Below, in pieces: positions 54,699 to 64,000 of a stretch of 64,000 nucleotides of DNA (position 1 is the first letter of the stretch; the number at the start of each line of letters is the position of its first letter). The DNA comes from Falciphora oryzae. Taxonomy: Eukaryota; Ascomycota; Sordariomycetes; Magnaporthales; Magnaporthaceae. The notes under the pieces are model-generated. The model was not told the origin of the DNA. It ran no database searches and worked only from the letters and a program-made list of their open reading frames with translations. Position numbers and translations under genes: made by a program. The stretch lies in contig JNVV01000077.1 of NCBI GenBank assembly GCA_000733355.1, forward strand, positions 48,170-112,169. The letters run 5' to 3'.

Positions 54699-57502
54699 AT
54701 GGTCGCCTGGTCCTCGCTCGCGCCCCTCGTGGGCTTGACCCTCTCGGCTGTTGTCGGCGTCTCTGCCCAGGACGTCCCTGCCGAGCCGTCGACCAAGACG
54801 CAGTTTGAGGACGTGCCCGGCGCCTTCATCGTCGAGTTTGAGGGCGACTATGATGCCGACGCGCTCGTCAACGACCTGCGCGGCGAGCAGCTCGACGCCG
54901 AGAAGCGCCTGAGCCTCAAGTACAAGCTCTTCAACGGCGCCTCGGTCAACGTCAACGCCACCGGCGACGCCGAGGAGACGGCGGCCAAGCTCGCCGGCCA
55001 CGAGAAGGTCAAGAGGGTCTGGCCCGTCCGCAAGATCAGCATGCCCATGGACCGGGTCCAGTCCGTCGGCAGCGGCGCCGCCCGCGCGCACGCCGAGATC
55101 ATGGCCAAGCGCGGAAACATCCCGTACAACAGCACCTACTCGACGCACGTCATGGGCCAAGTCCAGAAGCTGCACGCCGAGGGCTTCACTGGCAAGGGGA
55201 TCCGCATCGGCGTCATCGACAGCGGCGTCGACTACACGCACCCCGCCCTCGGCGGCTGCTTTGGCCCCGGCTGCAAGGTCTCGTACGGCTACGACCTGAT
55301 CGGAGACGATCTGAGCAAGTGGCCCATCCCGGACCCGGACCCGATGGAGGCGTGCTTCGGCCACGGGACCCACGTCTCGGGCATCATCGCCGCCAACCCC
55401 AACGACATGGGCTTCCAGGGCGTCGCGCCCGACGCCGAGATCGGCATGTTCCGCGCCCTCAACTGCATCGGCGGCAGCACCAACGAGCTGCTCATGGCGG
55501 GCTTCAACATGGCCTTCGACGCCGGCTCCGACATCATCACCTCGTCCACCGGCATCCTCGGCGGCTGGGAGGACGACCCGTGGTCGCTGACGGCGTCCCG
55601 CATCGCCGCGGCCGGTGTCCCCATCTTCATCGCTGCCGGAAACGACGGCGAGAACGGCATGGGCCAGCCGAGCAACCCGGCCGCCGGACGCGGCGTCGCC
55701 TCGGTCGCCTCCATCGACAACACGGACATTCCTCGCGTGTTCATCGCCGGTTCCTACCGGGTCGACGGCGACAAGGCGGAGCAGTTCCCCTTCCACACCG
55801 CCGCCGACGTGCCCCTGGGCAACATGACGCGCCCTCTGGTCATTGTCAAGGACCAGTCCGGCGCCATGTTGGACGCGTGCAGCCCGCTCCCCGACAGCGT
55901 CCCCAGCCTGGCTGACGTCGTTGCGCTGGTCGGCACGGGGTCGTGCACTATGATGGAGGCGAGCGCAAACATTAAGGCTAAGGGTGGAAAGCACATGATG
56001 AAGGTCCATTCTAACGACGAGTGAGTACAACCTAAAGGCTCTTGAACGTGTCCACGTGAATTTCACAACACTTTTGCTAACCGCCCACGCCAACGTCTAG
56101 CCCGCAGCCTTTCTGGTTCGCCCCGGAAGCTGGCATGCTTGGCGTCGCAATCACCACTGCGTCTCAGGGCAAGAAGTGGGCTGCCGACTTCGCTGCCGGC
56201 CACAACATCACCTTGACCACTCGCGATGCGGACAAGTCCCCCAACATGGTGACGCATAGCCCCGCCACTGTGCTGGGCGGCTACACATCGTTCTGGTCCA
56301 CCTGGGGTCCCTCCTGGCAGATGGACGTTAACCCCAACCTGGGCGCTCCCGGAGGCGAGATCCTCTCCACCTACCCGCAGGCCGTCGGCACCTACGCCAT
56401 CCTCTCGGGCACCTCGATGGCCACCCCGTACGCTGCCGGCGTCGCCGCCCTTCTCGCCCAGAAGCGCGGCGTCCGCGACGCCGAGACCATCCGCGCCCTT
56501 CTCGCCAGCACCTCCAAGCAGCTCGTGTCCCACGACGGCAAGCGCGCCGATCCGGCCGGCCGCCTGGCCAGCGTCCTGCACGCCGGCCCTGGCATGATGC
56601 AGGCTTGGGACGCGAGCGAGGCCAAGGGCCTGCTCAGCACGGCCGGCATCTCGTTCAACGACACGGCCCACATCCGCGACGTGACCTTCTCGCTCAAGAA
56701 CACGGGCTCGGCTGAGGCCACCTACGAGCTGGGTCACCAGCCCGCGGCCACCGTGTACGCCTACGAGACGGACGGCGTCAATTACGCGTACCCGGTCCTC
56801 CTCGCCGACGAAGCTGGCTCCACGGCGCAGCTCTCGTTCCCAGCCACGGGCGACCTCGTCACCGTGCCGGCCGGCGGCTCTGTCGACATCACGGTCAAGT
56901 GCAGCCCTCCCTCGGGCCTCAACGCGACCCGCCTGCCCTTCTACAGCGGCTTCGTCACGCTCAACGGCACCAACGGCGACGCCCTCGTCCTGCAGTACCA
57001 AGGGCTGGCCGCAAACTTCATCGAGCAGCCCGTCATGCGCACCGCCCTCGGCCGCACGGGCCTGCCCGTGACATACCTGGCCGCCAGCGACACCCGCTGG
57101 CCCATCCCGATCAAGGACGACCACGTCTTCCGCGTGCCCCGCCCCACCAACCCCCCGAGCCGCGAGACGGGCTCGTGGCCCCAGGCCCGCGTCATGATGA
57201 CGCTGGGCGTGGCCGAGTTTGCGCTCCGGGTCGTACCGGTGGGCGATGAGACCAAGAATAAGGGCAACGTGACGGAGTGGTTCGGCCACGAGACTTTTGG
57301 GACGGCCTACTACAACCCGGTGCTGCGCCTGCCCCGCGAGCAGTACCGCCTGTCGTTCCTGGGCCTGCTGAGCGACGGCACCGTCGTGCCCGAGGGCCGG
57401 TACAAGCTCCTCGCCACGGCGCTGAGGGTGTTTGGCGACAGGGAGAAGAAGGAGGACTGGCAGGTGCTGGAGCTGGGGCCGTTCAAGCTCGAGTACCGGT
57501 AG
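54699..57502 (+). CDS. Secreted subtilisin-like serine protease (S8)
   Basis: Two exons, 54699-56020 and 56101-57502, give 907 residues. The signal peptide is MVAWSSLAPLVGLTLSAVVGVSA; an inhibitor I9-like propeptide follows (GAFIVEFEGDYDADALVNDL). The catalytic triad is intact: Asp in GVIDSGVDYTHP, His in FGHGTHVSGI, Ser in SGTSMATPYAAGVAAL. A PA-like insert lies between His and Ser, and a Fn3-like C-terminal region follows (FSLKNTGSAEATYELGHQP). Size and order match the large Vpr/minor extracellular protease-type subtilases. Extracellular protein digestion; possibly virulence-related in plant-associated fungi. Long antisense frames across this gene (54615-56093, 56063-57289) are GC-bias mirrors. 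Confidence 0.92.
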
Positions 57503-57739
57503 AGGGTGGATCTATTCATGCGGCTATTCGTGTCGCCGCAGGCAGCCTAGGAATGTAAATATTGTACGACACTGACTCAAATGCACATATTCTCTGCAGA
57601 AACCTGTCTTCTTTTAGCGCTTTATGATTTTTTTTTTCTCTATTTGGGCAGCGAGCCACGTGGGGTGTTTAGCCCTCTATCTCTATCCATGTATCCCTAG
57701 TCTATTTTTCTTCGCCTCACCCCGGACCCTTTCGCCATT
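57503..57739. terminator. Convergent 3' region
   Basis: Between the 3' ends of the subtilase and the repeat protein. A T9 run at 57630-57638 and AT-rich flanks are consistent with 3' end formation on one or both strands. Confidence 0.3.
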
Positions 57740-58573
57740 TTACTGAACGATCTTCTTGCCCAGATCGCCAACGGCCTTGCCAGCCTCCTTGGCGTCCTTG
57801 CCGATGGCCTTCCCGGCATCCTTGACGTCCTTGCCAAAGTCCTTCCCGGCCTGCTTGGCGTTGCCGGCAAAGTCCTTGCCGGCCTTCTTGGCGTTGTCGC
57901 CAAAGTTCTTGGCGCCGTCCTTGATGTCCCCCCCGATCTGCTTGCCCGCGTTCTTGATGTCCTTGCCGACCTTCTTGAGGTCGTCGATGAGCGAGCGCTG
58001 CGTGATCTTCTTGCCGAAGTCGCCAATCGCCTTGCCGGCGTCCTTGGCGCTGCCGGCGATGGCCTTGCCGGCGTCCTTGGCGTCGCCGCCGATCTGCTTG
58101 CCCGTGTCTTTGACGTCGCCGGCGAAGCCCTTGCCGGCCTTTTTCACGTCGTCGCCGACCTTCTTGCCCGCGTCCTTGATGTCCTTGCCCGCCTTCTTCA
58201 GGTCGTCGAGGAACGAGCGCTGCGCGATCTTCTTGCCCAGGTCGCCGACGGCCTTCCCGGCATCTTTCGCGCTGCCGGCGATGGCCTTGCCGGCGTCTTT
58301 TGCGCTCCCGCCGATCTGCTTGCCGGTGTCCTTGACGTCGCCGGCCAGGCCCTTGCCGGCATCCCTGACGTCCCCGCCGACCTGCTTGCCGGCGTCCTTG
58401 ATGTCCTTGCCGGCCTTCTTGAGGTCGTCGAGAAAGCCGCGGACGTGGAGGGCGGCAATGTTGGCGGGGCCGCCGACGAAGCGGCGCTGGACGGCGGCGG
58501 CGTTGCCGGCAGGGCTCTCGCCCAGGACGGGGAGGGCGAGGGCGAGGAGGGTGACGAACTGGACGAGCTGCAT
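57740..58573 (-). CDS. Secreted three-module Lys/Gly/Ala-rich repeat protein
   Basis: Intronless, 277 residues, ATG 58573. The signal peptide (MQLVQFVTLLALALPVLG) is followed by VQRR at about 28-31 and HVR at 43-45. Three modules follow: residues 46-119, 120-193 and 194-277 (74, 74 and 84 residues). Each begins [GS][FL][LI]DDLKK.GKDIK.AGK and the first two end in [IT].QR. Inside, 11-residue units such as KDAGKAIAGSA recur, the pattern of LEA-like amphipathic helices; module 3 has about one extra unit. No Cys. The basic residues at module boundaries suggest proteolytic release of separate peptides. TATAAAG lies at 58794-58800. Function unknown; membrane or ice/desiccation interaction is an inference from the fold. 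Confidence 0.75.
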   Translation of the reverse strand: MQLVQFVTLLALALPVLGESPAGNAAAVQRRFVGGPANIAALHVRGFLDDLKKAGKDIKDAGKQVGGDVRDAGKGLAGDVKDTGKQIGGSAKDAGKAIAGSAKDAGKAVGDLGKKIAQRSFLDDLKKAGKDIKDAGKKVGDDVKKAGKGFAGDVKDTGKQIGGDAKDAGKAIAGSAKDAGKAIGDFGKKITQRSLIDDLKKVGKDIKNAGKQIGGDIKDGAKNFGDNAKKAGKDFAGNAKQAGKDFGKDVKDAGKAIGKDAKEAGKAVGDLGKKIVQ

Positions 58574-58793
58574 TTTGATGGCTGTGGGGTTGGTAGAGGA
58601 AAGAGAGGATGGGGCAAAAGGCGCTGCCGGGGGGTATCGGAAGTGAAGAGAAGCAGAGGAAAGAATGTAGAAGATAGGCGAAAAGAAGCGAAGGCAAGAT
58701 GAAATCTGGGGGATACCCGATCCAAAAGACTGTTGGTGAGGATGGAGATGGAGACAAGCTTCTGTTGGACGGATGCCCAGACGGGGGCCGAGA

Positions 58794-58800
58794 CTTTATA
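58794..58800 (-). promoter_or_regulatory. TATA box of the repeat protein gene
   Basis: Minus-strand TATAAAG about 220 bases upstream of ATG 58573, with a CT-rich (minus-strand) leader between. Confidence 0.5.
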
Positions 58801-59896
58801 TCCAGATCGAGCAGAGCCTCCAGATCTTGAACATCCCCGACTTACACCGCGAGCCAGGCGACGGGGAGGCCGACTTGGGGCATGCGCGAAGGTGCCGATG
58901 GCATACGCCACTGTGGGTACGTTTCCCCAGGTTATTCCCTGTCCACCACGATCAGGCATTCCGGGGCGAGGGGCCTCGTCGATTCGGTTCCTGAACAAGC
59001 CTTACAGGAAGGCCATCCCCCGTCGGGGCAACGCCGTTTTAGGAAGAAAAGAAAATAGGGGGACAACGCCACTCCTGTGGCGGGGTTTGCCGATGCGACT
59101 TCACGCGGCCTTTTCGCGACTTACAATCTGCTCCCATAATGCACCGCGGGAGCTCGAGTCGGTGCCCCCCTGGCCCGGGCGGTGCCAGGCATCCACTCTT
59201 TATCATGCCGACCTGCCCAAAAATGGTTCGCAGATCGATCGGTCCTGACGGATTCGTCGAGGATTTTTGCCGTTTTCGACTGCCTCGGGATATTTTGGAT
59301 CATTCGCACGGCGAACTGCGGAGTTGAAGCGCGTATCCACAAGGCGTCGGGCTCCGAAAGTCTCCTGGGCAGTGCCCCTGAAAAGAGAAAGGCTTGAAAA
59401 AGTCCCCGGGAGAAAGTAGCTCCCAAGCCGACATCGCCAGGAATGCGTCCCCTGCTAACATGTCGATGTGCTGACCAATCTCGTGAGGTGCGCATGACAT
59501 CTGCCCATGGGGACATCCCCTATTTTCTCCCCATTTCCATCTCAACTTGCAACGGGCTCCCTTCACCACAACGCATGGCACTAGAGAGCTTGGTGGAAAG
59601 TGATGTGCAGGCGCAGATCTGTCAGTACCAAAATCGGCCACACCAGGATATTTCTCGGACGTATAACGGCATAGGTGATCATTTTGCGTTAGGAATAATA
59701 CCCGACTGTAAAGTTATCTATTTTCGGCAGATTGTGCGTGCCAAGCCTAGCCTCGCTCCCCAGGTCGAATCTATTGTGTGCAGGCGGCTACAGGTTGTCT
59801 TGGCAGACCAAGCTCCTCATTGTGCGCAGGTGGTTTACACTGCGATATGGATTCCCGCCAGGCTAATCGCCGATACAAACCGGCGAACATCCCCCC
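58801..59896. other. Intergenic, no gene seen
   Basis: About 1.1 kb. Overlapping small frames do not resemble proteins. It should include the remote promoter of the repeat protein gene and the 3' flank of the fusion enzyme. Confidence 0.4.
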
Positions 59897-62800
59897 TCAA
59901 GCCCCCTCAAAGACCAAAAGGCTCTCGACGCTGACCATGCCAAAGCCGCGCTCGCGCAACCGCTCCCGGCCACGGTGGGCTGGGAACTCTGCCACGACCA
60001 GAACCTTGATATCCCACGGGTCAGCCCCATTCTTCCCCAGGAGCTTGAGCACAGCGTGAAGCGTCGTCCCCGACGCGAGCACGTCGTCCACCACCACAAT
60101 GGGCTTGCTGGCCTTGAGGAGCACGTCGCTGCAGGCCATCTCTAGCATGAGATCCCTCCCCTGCTCCTCGCCACCGCCGTCAACCGCGACGGACGAGATG
60201 TATGATTTGAGAACAGGCACCGAGACCTTGGGCCCCGGCAGCTTGCCGCCCTTGCGGACGAGGCTCAGCGGCACGTCGAGCGCCCCCGCAAGGCTCGCGG
60301 CGAAGACGAAGCCGCCCGCCTCGCAGCCCACGATGCCGCCAACCTTGGGCTCTTCGCTAGCGCCTAGCCGGCTCTGCATTAGCGACGTGCACAGGCGCAG
60401 GCCGCCCGGCTGCTCGGCGATGTTGAGCACGTGGCGGAAGTCGACGCCCGCGCGCGGGAAGCCGGGCACCGTCGGGACCATCCTGCCCAATCGACCAACA
60501 TCGGGGTCGAGGAGCGGCAGAATGCGGGACCGCGCAAACGCAACCGCGTCGTCGGACCCGCCCACATTGTTGTCGAAGACGAAGCAGGGCTGCCAATGCG
60601 ACAGCGGCGCGACGGGCCTGTAGCCGGGAGCAGCGGCTGAAGCAGCGTAGACGCCGCGCCTCACAGCCCGCAGCTCCGGTGTCGCGACGACGAGCACCTC
60701 GACGACGCGCGCCCACGGAGCGAGGCGTGCCCGCGTCGCGACGGGCGCCTCGTCGCGCATGCCCGTGATGAACAAGACCTCGATAGCACCGACGTGGCCC
60801 GCCAGCTCGGCAAAGACCTCCTCGGGCAGGCCCGGGCGGGCCGCGAGCTCCGCGCGGTAAAACGCCGCCAGCGCGGCCCGGTGCTGCTCCTTGTAGCCGC
60901 GGTCCGCCAGCAGGCGCTGCGCGTCGACGCCCGGCGTGGCGGCGGCGTATGCGCGCTTGGTCGCGTCGCTGATGCTGGCCACGCGTGCGGGCACGCCGGC
61001 AGAGGCGAGTGTCGACGCCCAGACGGCTGCACAGTAATCCTTGCCCGCGCCGTGCTCGCCCGTCACGACGACGATGAGGCGCGGCCGCGCGGGCGGGCCG
61101 AGCAGCGGGCAGGCGAAGGGGAGGACGCTGTGCGGGTCTAGGATGCGCTTGAGGCGTGCCAGGCGCTCGCGGTTGCCGCCGAACGCCTTGGCTGCCAGGG
61201 CTGCATCGCGGGGATCTGGGCCCAGGTCGGCGCTGTAGGCTCCTGCACCCAACGGGAGCACCTTCTTGGCGACATCGTACACCCAGCGCGTGCAGGCGCG
61301 AGCGTCGTCGTTGTCGTCGTCGGTGCGCCGCCAGACGCCCGTGATGTTGCAGGCGAAGCGCCAGCCGCGGCAGCCAAAGGCGGTAGCGTCGTCAGCCACG
61401 TCCCGCACGGCACCGTCGCCGGCGTAGACGAGGTGGATGTAGCTGTAGATGGAAGGGCGGTTGTCAAGGGCGGCGAAGAGCTCGTTGCGGACGGCCTCGG
61501 TCGATATGTCCTTGAGTAAAATGCACCTCTTGAAGGCCGAGAACTTGTCCCCGCCGTGTCCTCCGTGCATTGCCTTCACGGACATCTCCGTCTCGAACAG
61601 CCCCATGTTGTCCACCCCCTTAGCCAGATGCGGGTGCTGCTCGAGGATTGACGATATGGTCTTGGCTGCATTTTCCGGCTCCACGGCTGGCCCCGAGGGA
61701 CTGTATGCTGTGACGCCAAGGCGGACTTGGCCTCCCCCGGGGAGAAGATAGAAATCCGCAGCCATCCCCCGCGAGAGCTTGTCGATTCCTTCGTCCAGCC
61801 TGGAGAGCGTGCGATGAGCCTCGGCCACGCTGCCTATGCAGGTATTCCAGTTCCGGACATCGTAAGTCGCGTCAGGGGTTGTCCTGAAGACCACGCTAAC
61901 AACGATACAGAAGTTGGTTCCGGCTCCCTTGAGCGCCCACAAAAGATCGGCCTCGTGCTCCGAGTGCTCGGCATTGTCGGGCCTGCCCTCGGCCGGCACG
62001 TGTCCGAGACACAGCACGCGCGGGGACTCGACGCTGACGACGACAGCGCCAATGATCGAGTCGCACGCCAGGCCGAGCTGCCTGGAGAGATGTCCGATGC
62101 CACCCTGAAGCCACAAGCCGGCACCCACGCTTGGCCGGCTCCCCAGAGGCACCGTCACGCCCGCGGCCATGGCAGCTTCGATGATTTTGCCGCTGGTGCA
62201 CCCTGCTCCGGCGATCAGCAGCTTCCCCATCGACGGATCGTGGACGACTCCGATCTTGTTAAAGGACCTCATGTCGAGAGCCAGGATCCCAGGCTGCTGG
62301 CAGTGGCCGCTGTGTCCCCCTCCGATTACCGTGATTCCGACCCCCCGCCATACGGCCCAGCGGACAAGCAGCTGAATATGATCAAGTGACGTCGCCCTAA
62401 CCACTCCTGCCGGTCGGTGAAGACGCGCTTCCCTATTCTTGACTTGCATTTCGCCCTCTGGTCTATCAAAGGAGATGGGGAGCAGAGTCTGCAGCGCAGC
62501 CACCGAGGCGGCGTTCTTGTCAAAGACCATCATGATCTGGGGCGCGTCGAACAGGAGCTCTCCTGGCCGGTCCTCTTGGTAGCGGCCGAGGAGCCTGCAC
62601 AGGGCTGTCCACGCGAGGGTCGTCTCCTTCCCGAGTGGGCTCCCGGGAACCCAGTACCCGGCAAGGAAGGAGGCTGCGGCGACTAGAGCCTTGTCGTTGT
62701 CCGGCAGCCGGAGGCAGCCCTCGGGCCAGGACGCGACCTGGCGACAGACGAGGCCTGGGAGGTCCAGCGTCCCATCGGGGTGGAAGACGGCGACAACCCC

Positions 62801-63322
62801 GCCCTCTGCGAGCAGCTGCACAGCCTTTTCGATGAAGTGAGCCTTGGGGCCCAGGCCATACATACTGCGGCAGAAGAGGACCAGGTCGAATTTGTTATTG
62901 TGAGCCCGGGCGGCGTCGACGTTCAGGCCAAAGGGGCGTCGATGGATGATCGGCGGGCGCTCGAGCCCGGGCAACATGGACCCGGCCTGGAGACCCTCCT
63001 CTAACTTCTCTGCGAACAAGCCGTTGCACTCGTATGCCTCGTACTTGACAATCTTTCGGCAGGTCTCTAGGTCGGGTACGGATGCGAGGACGGTCTCTGG
63101 TCCAGGTCCGATCTCGAGCACGGACAGTCCGCCGTGGCGGCCGGGCAAAGATGCCAGAAGGTGGGATAGCTGGGGGAAGATAAAGTCATTGTAGTTTCCC
63201 GATTCTGCGACACGTATGATCTGGTGGGCCTGGCTGTATTGCAAGTCAGACAGGTTGGTTCGTGTAGCGCCCCTGCTGGTGTGCTGCCTGAGGGCAGACT
63301 TTAGAGCGTCAACGGTAACCAT
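59897..63322 (-). CDS. Four-domain fusion: methyltransferase-like, FAD oxidase, kinase-like, phosphoribosyltransferase
   Basis: Intronless, 1141 residues, ATG 63322. Domain 1 (about 30-250): class I SAM methyltransferase-like, with SVLEIGPGPETVL and FDLVLFCRSMYGL. Domain 2 (about 300-735): FAD_binding_4/BBE oxidase, with ITVIGGGHSGHC (the His is the usual covalent FAD anchor) and LARLKRILDPHSVL as BBE end. Domain 3 (about 745-880): P-loop kinase resembling animal-type phosphomevalonate kinase, with VVVTGEHGAGKDY, RLLADRGYKEQHR and ITGMRDE. Domain 4 (about 925-1141): adenine phosphoribosyltransferase-like, with FPRAGVDFRHVL and the PRPP loop VVVDDVLASGTTL. The frame runs unbroken through all four, so it is a real fusion. 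Reaction unknown; use of PRPP, a nucleotide-type phosphate donor, FAD and SAM in one chain suggests synthesis or salvage of a modified nucleoside-like metabolite, as inference. Confidence 0.85.
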   Translation of the reverse strand: MVTVDALKSALRQHTSRGATRTNLSDLQYSQAHQIIRVAESGNYNDFIFPQLSHLLASLPGRHGGLSVLEIGPGPETVLASVPDLETCRKIVKYEAYECNGLFAEKLEEGLQAGSMLPGLERPPIIHRRPFGLNVDAARAHNNKFDLVLFCRSMYGLGPKAHFIEKAVQLLAEGGVVAVFHPDGTLDLPGLVCRQVASWPEGCLRLPDNDKALVAAASFLAGYWVPGSPLGKETTLAWTALCRLLGRYQEDRPGELLFDAPQIMMVFDKNAASVAALQTLLPISFDRPEGEMQVKNREARLHRPAGVVRATSLDHIQLLVRWAVWRGVGITVIGGGHSGHCQQPGILALDMRSFNKIGVVHDPSMGKLLIAGAGCTSGKIIEAAMAAGVTVPLGSRPSVGAGLWLQGGIGHLSRQLGLACDSIIGAVVVSVESPRVLCLGHVPAEGRPDNAEHSEHEADLLWALKGAGTNFCIVVSVVFRTTPDATYDVRNWNTCIGSVAEAHRTLSRLDEGIDKLSRGMAADFYLLPGGGQVRLGVTAYSPSGPAVEPENAAKTISSILEQHPHLAKGVDNMGLFETEMSVKAMHGGHGGDKFSAFKRCILLKDISTEAVRNELFAALDNRPSIYSYIHLVYAGDGAVRDVADDATAFGCRGWRFACNITGVWRRTDDDNDDARACTRWVYDVAKKVLPLGAGAYSADLGPDPRDAALAAKAFGGNRERLARLKRILDPHSVLPFACPLLGPPARPRLIVVVTGEHGAGKDYCAAVWASTLASAGVPARVASISDATKRAYAAATPGVDAQRLLADRGYKEQHRAALAAFYRAELAARPGLPEEVFAELAGHVGAIEVLFITGMRDEAPVATRARLAPWARVVEVLVVATPELRAVRRGVYAASAAAPGYRPVAPLSHWQPCFVFDNNVGGSDDAVAFARSRILPLLDPDVGRLGRMVPTVPGFPRAGVDFRHVLNIAEQPGGLRLCTSLMQSRLGASEEPKVGGIVGCEAGGFVFAASLAGALDVPLSLVRKGGKLPGPKVSVPVLKSYISSVAVDGGGEEQGRDLMLEMACSDVLLKASKPIVVVDDVLASGTTLHAVLKLLGKNGADPWDIKVLVVAEFPAHRGRERLRERGFGMVSVESLLVFEGA

Positions 63323-63650
63323 GTCGCCGGTTTTCCTTGCGAGGTAGTAGTGGAAGAACGAAGCTTACGAAACCAACCAGCGGAAGCCCTAGGAGGCTCT
63401 GTCCTTTTATTTAGCCATAATCTGTTGCTTGCTTGAGCTGCTGATGCTTTCGTTTGCGTCGGTAAAACATGGTGGCGATGACCAATGCCGGATGACGCGG
63501 ACGAAGATTGCCTCTAGCAGCCCATTTTTTATCTGAGTCTAGAGATCGGTGACTGGTCAAACAAACGAGGGCAGCTTCTGTAAACTGTCAATGAAATTTG
63601 ACTGTGATCTGACAGTCTAGATAGTCCCTTTCTCCGTATGCAGATGTTAT
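63323..63650. other. Promoter and 3' flank between two minus-strand genes
   Basis: Holds the promoter of the fusion enzyme gene and the 3' flank of the amidase gene. No coding frame or repeat seen. Confidence 0.4.
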
Positions 63651-64000
63651 CTAAATAACGTCTAGGACATATTTAACCATGGCTATCGCCTTCTCCTCTT
63701 CTAAGCGTCGAGCGACAAGCTGTAGACTGATAGGCATTCCATGGACCGCATCGGCATCATCTAGTATTCAAGTTAGCTTTGATCACCCATAATCCCTGGT
63801 ATCATTGTCTTACACTCTGTGTGGATAGCCTCGCACGTCGGCCCCAAAGGCCGTTTCGTGGCATCGGGCGTGTCGAGGCTCTTATCCACCGACAGCCCTG
63901 TCGGGAAAGAAACGCAAGAATAGTCGAGAACGTTGTAGACGCCAGTGTATGCAACTAAAAAGCCGAATTAGTTCCCAGAAAGAAGATCGGAGGAGCAGAG
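63651..64000 (-). CDS. Amidase signature family enzyme, 3' end only
   Basis: Minus strand, partial at the window edge. The last exon is 63760-63651 (YDADAVHGMPISLQLVARRL, then EEEKAIAMVKYVLDVI and stop). The preceding exon is 63954-63814 (AYTGVYNVLDYSCVSFPTG, then DATKRPLGPTCEAIHTE). The intron between them has GTAAGA and TACTAG ends; before 63954 an acceptor with an aactaat branch site shows that more exons lie beyond 64000. These are the C-terminal blocks of fungal acetamidase-type or fatty acid amide hydrolase-type enzymes, which hydrolyse amides. The catalytic Ser-Ser-Lys region is outside the window. Substrate not inferable. Confidence 0.8.

Noticed and set aside
54615..56093. 492-codon minus-strand frame, and a second at 56063-57289
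   Set aside because: Both are antisense shadows of the subtilase exons, whose catalytic motifs are intact.

Overview
The window looks like nuclear DNA of a filamentous ascomycete, most likely a Sordariomycete. Coding exons are GC-rich. Genes carry short introns (about 60-110 nt) with GTAAGT-type donors and CTAAC-type branch sites. Gene families are typical of that group: HET and NACHT proteins, a Zn2Cys6 regulator, a cutinase, DUF7918 and DUF7704 proteins, and a conserved small secreted protein. Small AT-rich islands (about 360-480 and 38.4-38.95 kb) look like repeat DNA altered by RIP. No rRNA, tRNA, CRISPR or prokaryotic operon structure was seen.

Layout. 1-2.7 kb: gene-poor repeat DNA. 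2.7-19 kb: an aspartyl-protease-like membrane protein, DUF7704, an NmrA-like reductase, DUF7918, a GFA-domain protein, a SnoaL-like protein, a small Cys-rich membrane protein, a cutinase and a secreted sorbosone dehydrogenase-like protein. 19-34 kb: an uncertain small gene, a HET-domain gene, a secreted multi-core peptide precursor (23.2-24.0 kb), a flavin monooxygenase, a DUF7029/DUF7223 secreted protein, an orphan gene and a small secreted protein. 34.3-39.1 kb is a decayed block: an EF-hand NADPH oxidase (NoxC type) broken by frameshifts and a stop, a rearranged junction, a broken HET gene, and an 819-bp MITE with 142-bp inverted repeats of the Fot1/pogo kind. 40-47.5 kb: a 1360-residue NACHT NTPase, a second flavin monooxygenase and, divergently, a PaxB/Pyr4-type membrane terpene-cyclase-like protein. 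49.9-57.5 kb: a Zn2Cys6 transcription factor with a GC-AG intron and a large secreted subtilase. 57.7-64 kb: a secreted Lys/Gly/Ala-rich repeat protein, a 1141-residue four-domain fusion enzyme, and the 3' end of an amidase running off the window.

How the genes fit together. This is not one obvious pathway cluster. Two themes recur. One is secretion and interaction with the surroundings: cutinase, subtilase, sorbosone dehydrogenase, small secreted proteins and two modular secreted precursors with basic cleavage sites. The other is fungal allorecognition or immunity-like genes: an intact HET, a decayed HET and a NACHT protein. The strongest candidates for undescribed biology are the four-core peptide precursor at 23.2-24.0 kb, the methyltransferase/FAD-oxidase/kinase/phosphoribosyltransferase fusion at 59.9-63.3 kb, and the three-module secreted repeat protein at 57.7-58.6 kb. 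Exon boundaries were read by eye from splice consensus and reading frame; none is confirmed by transcripts.
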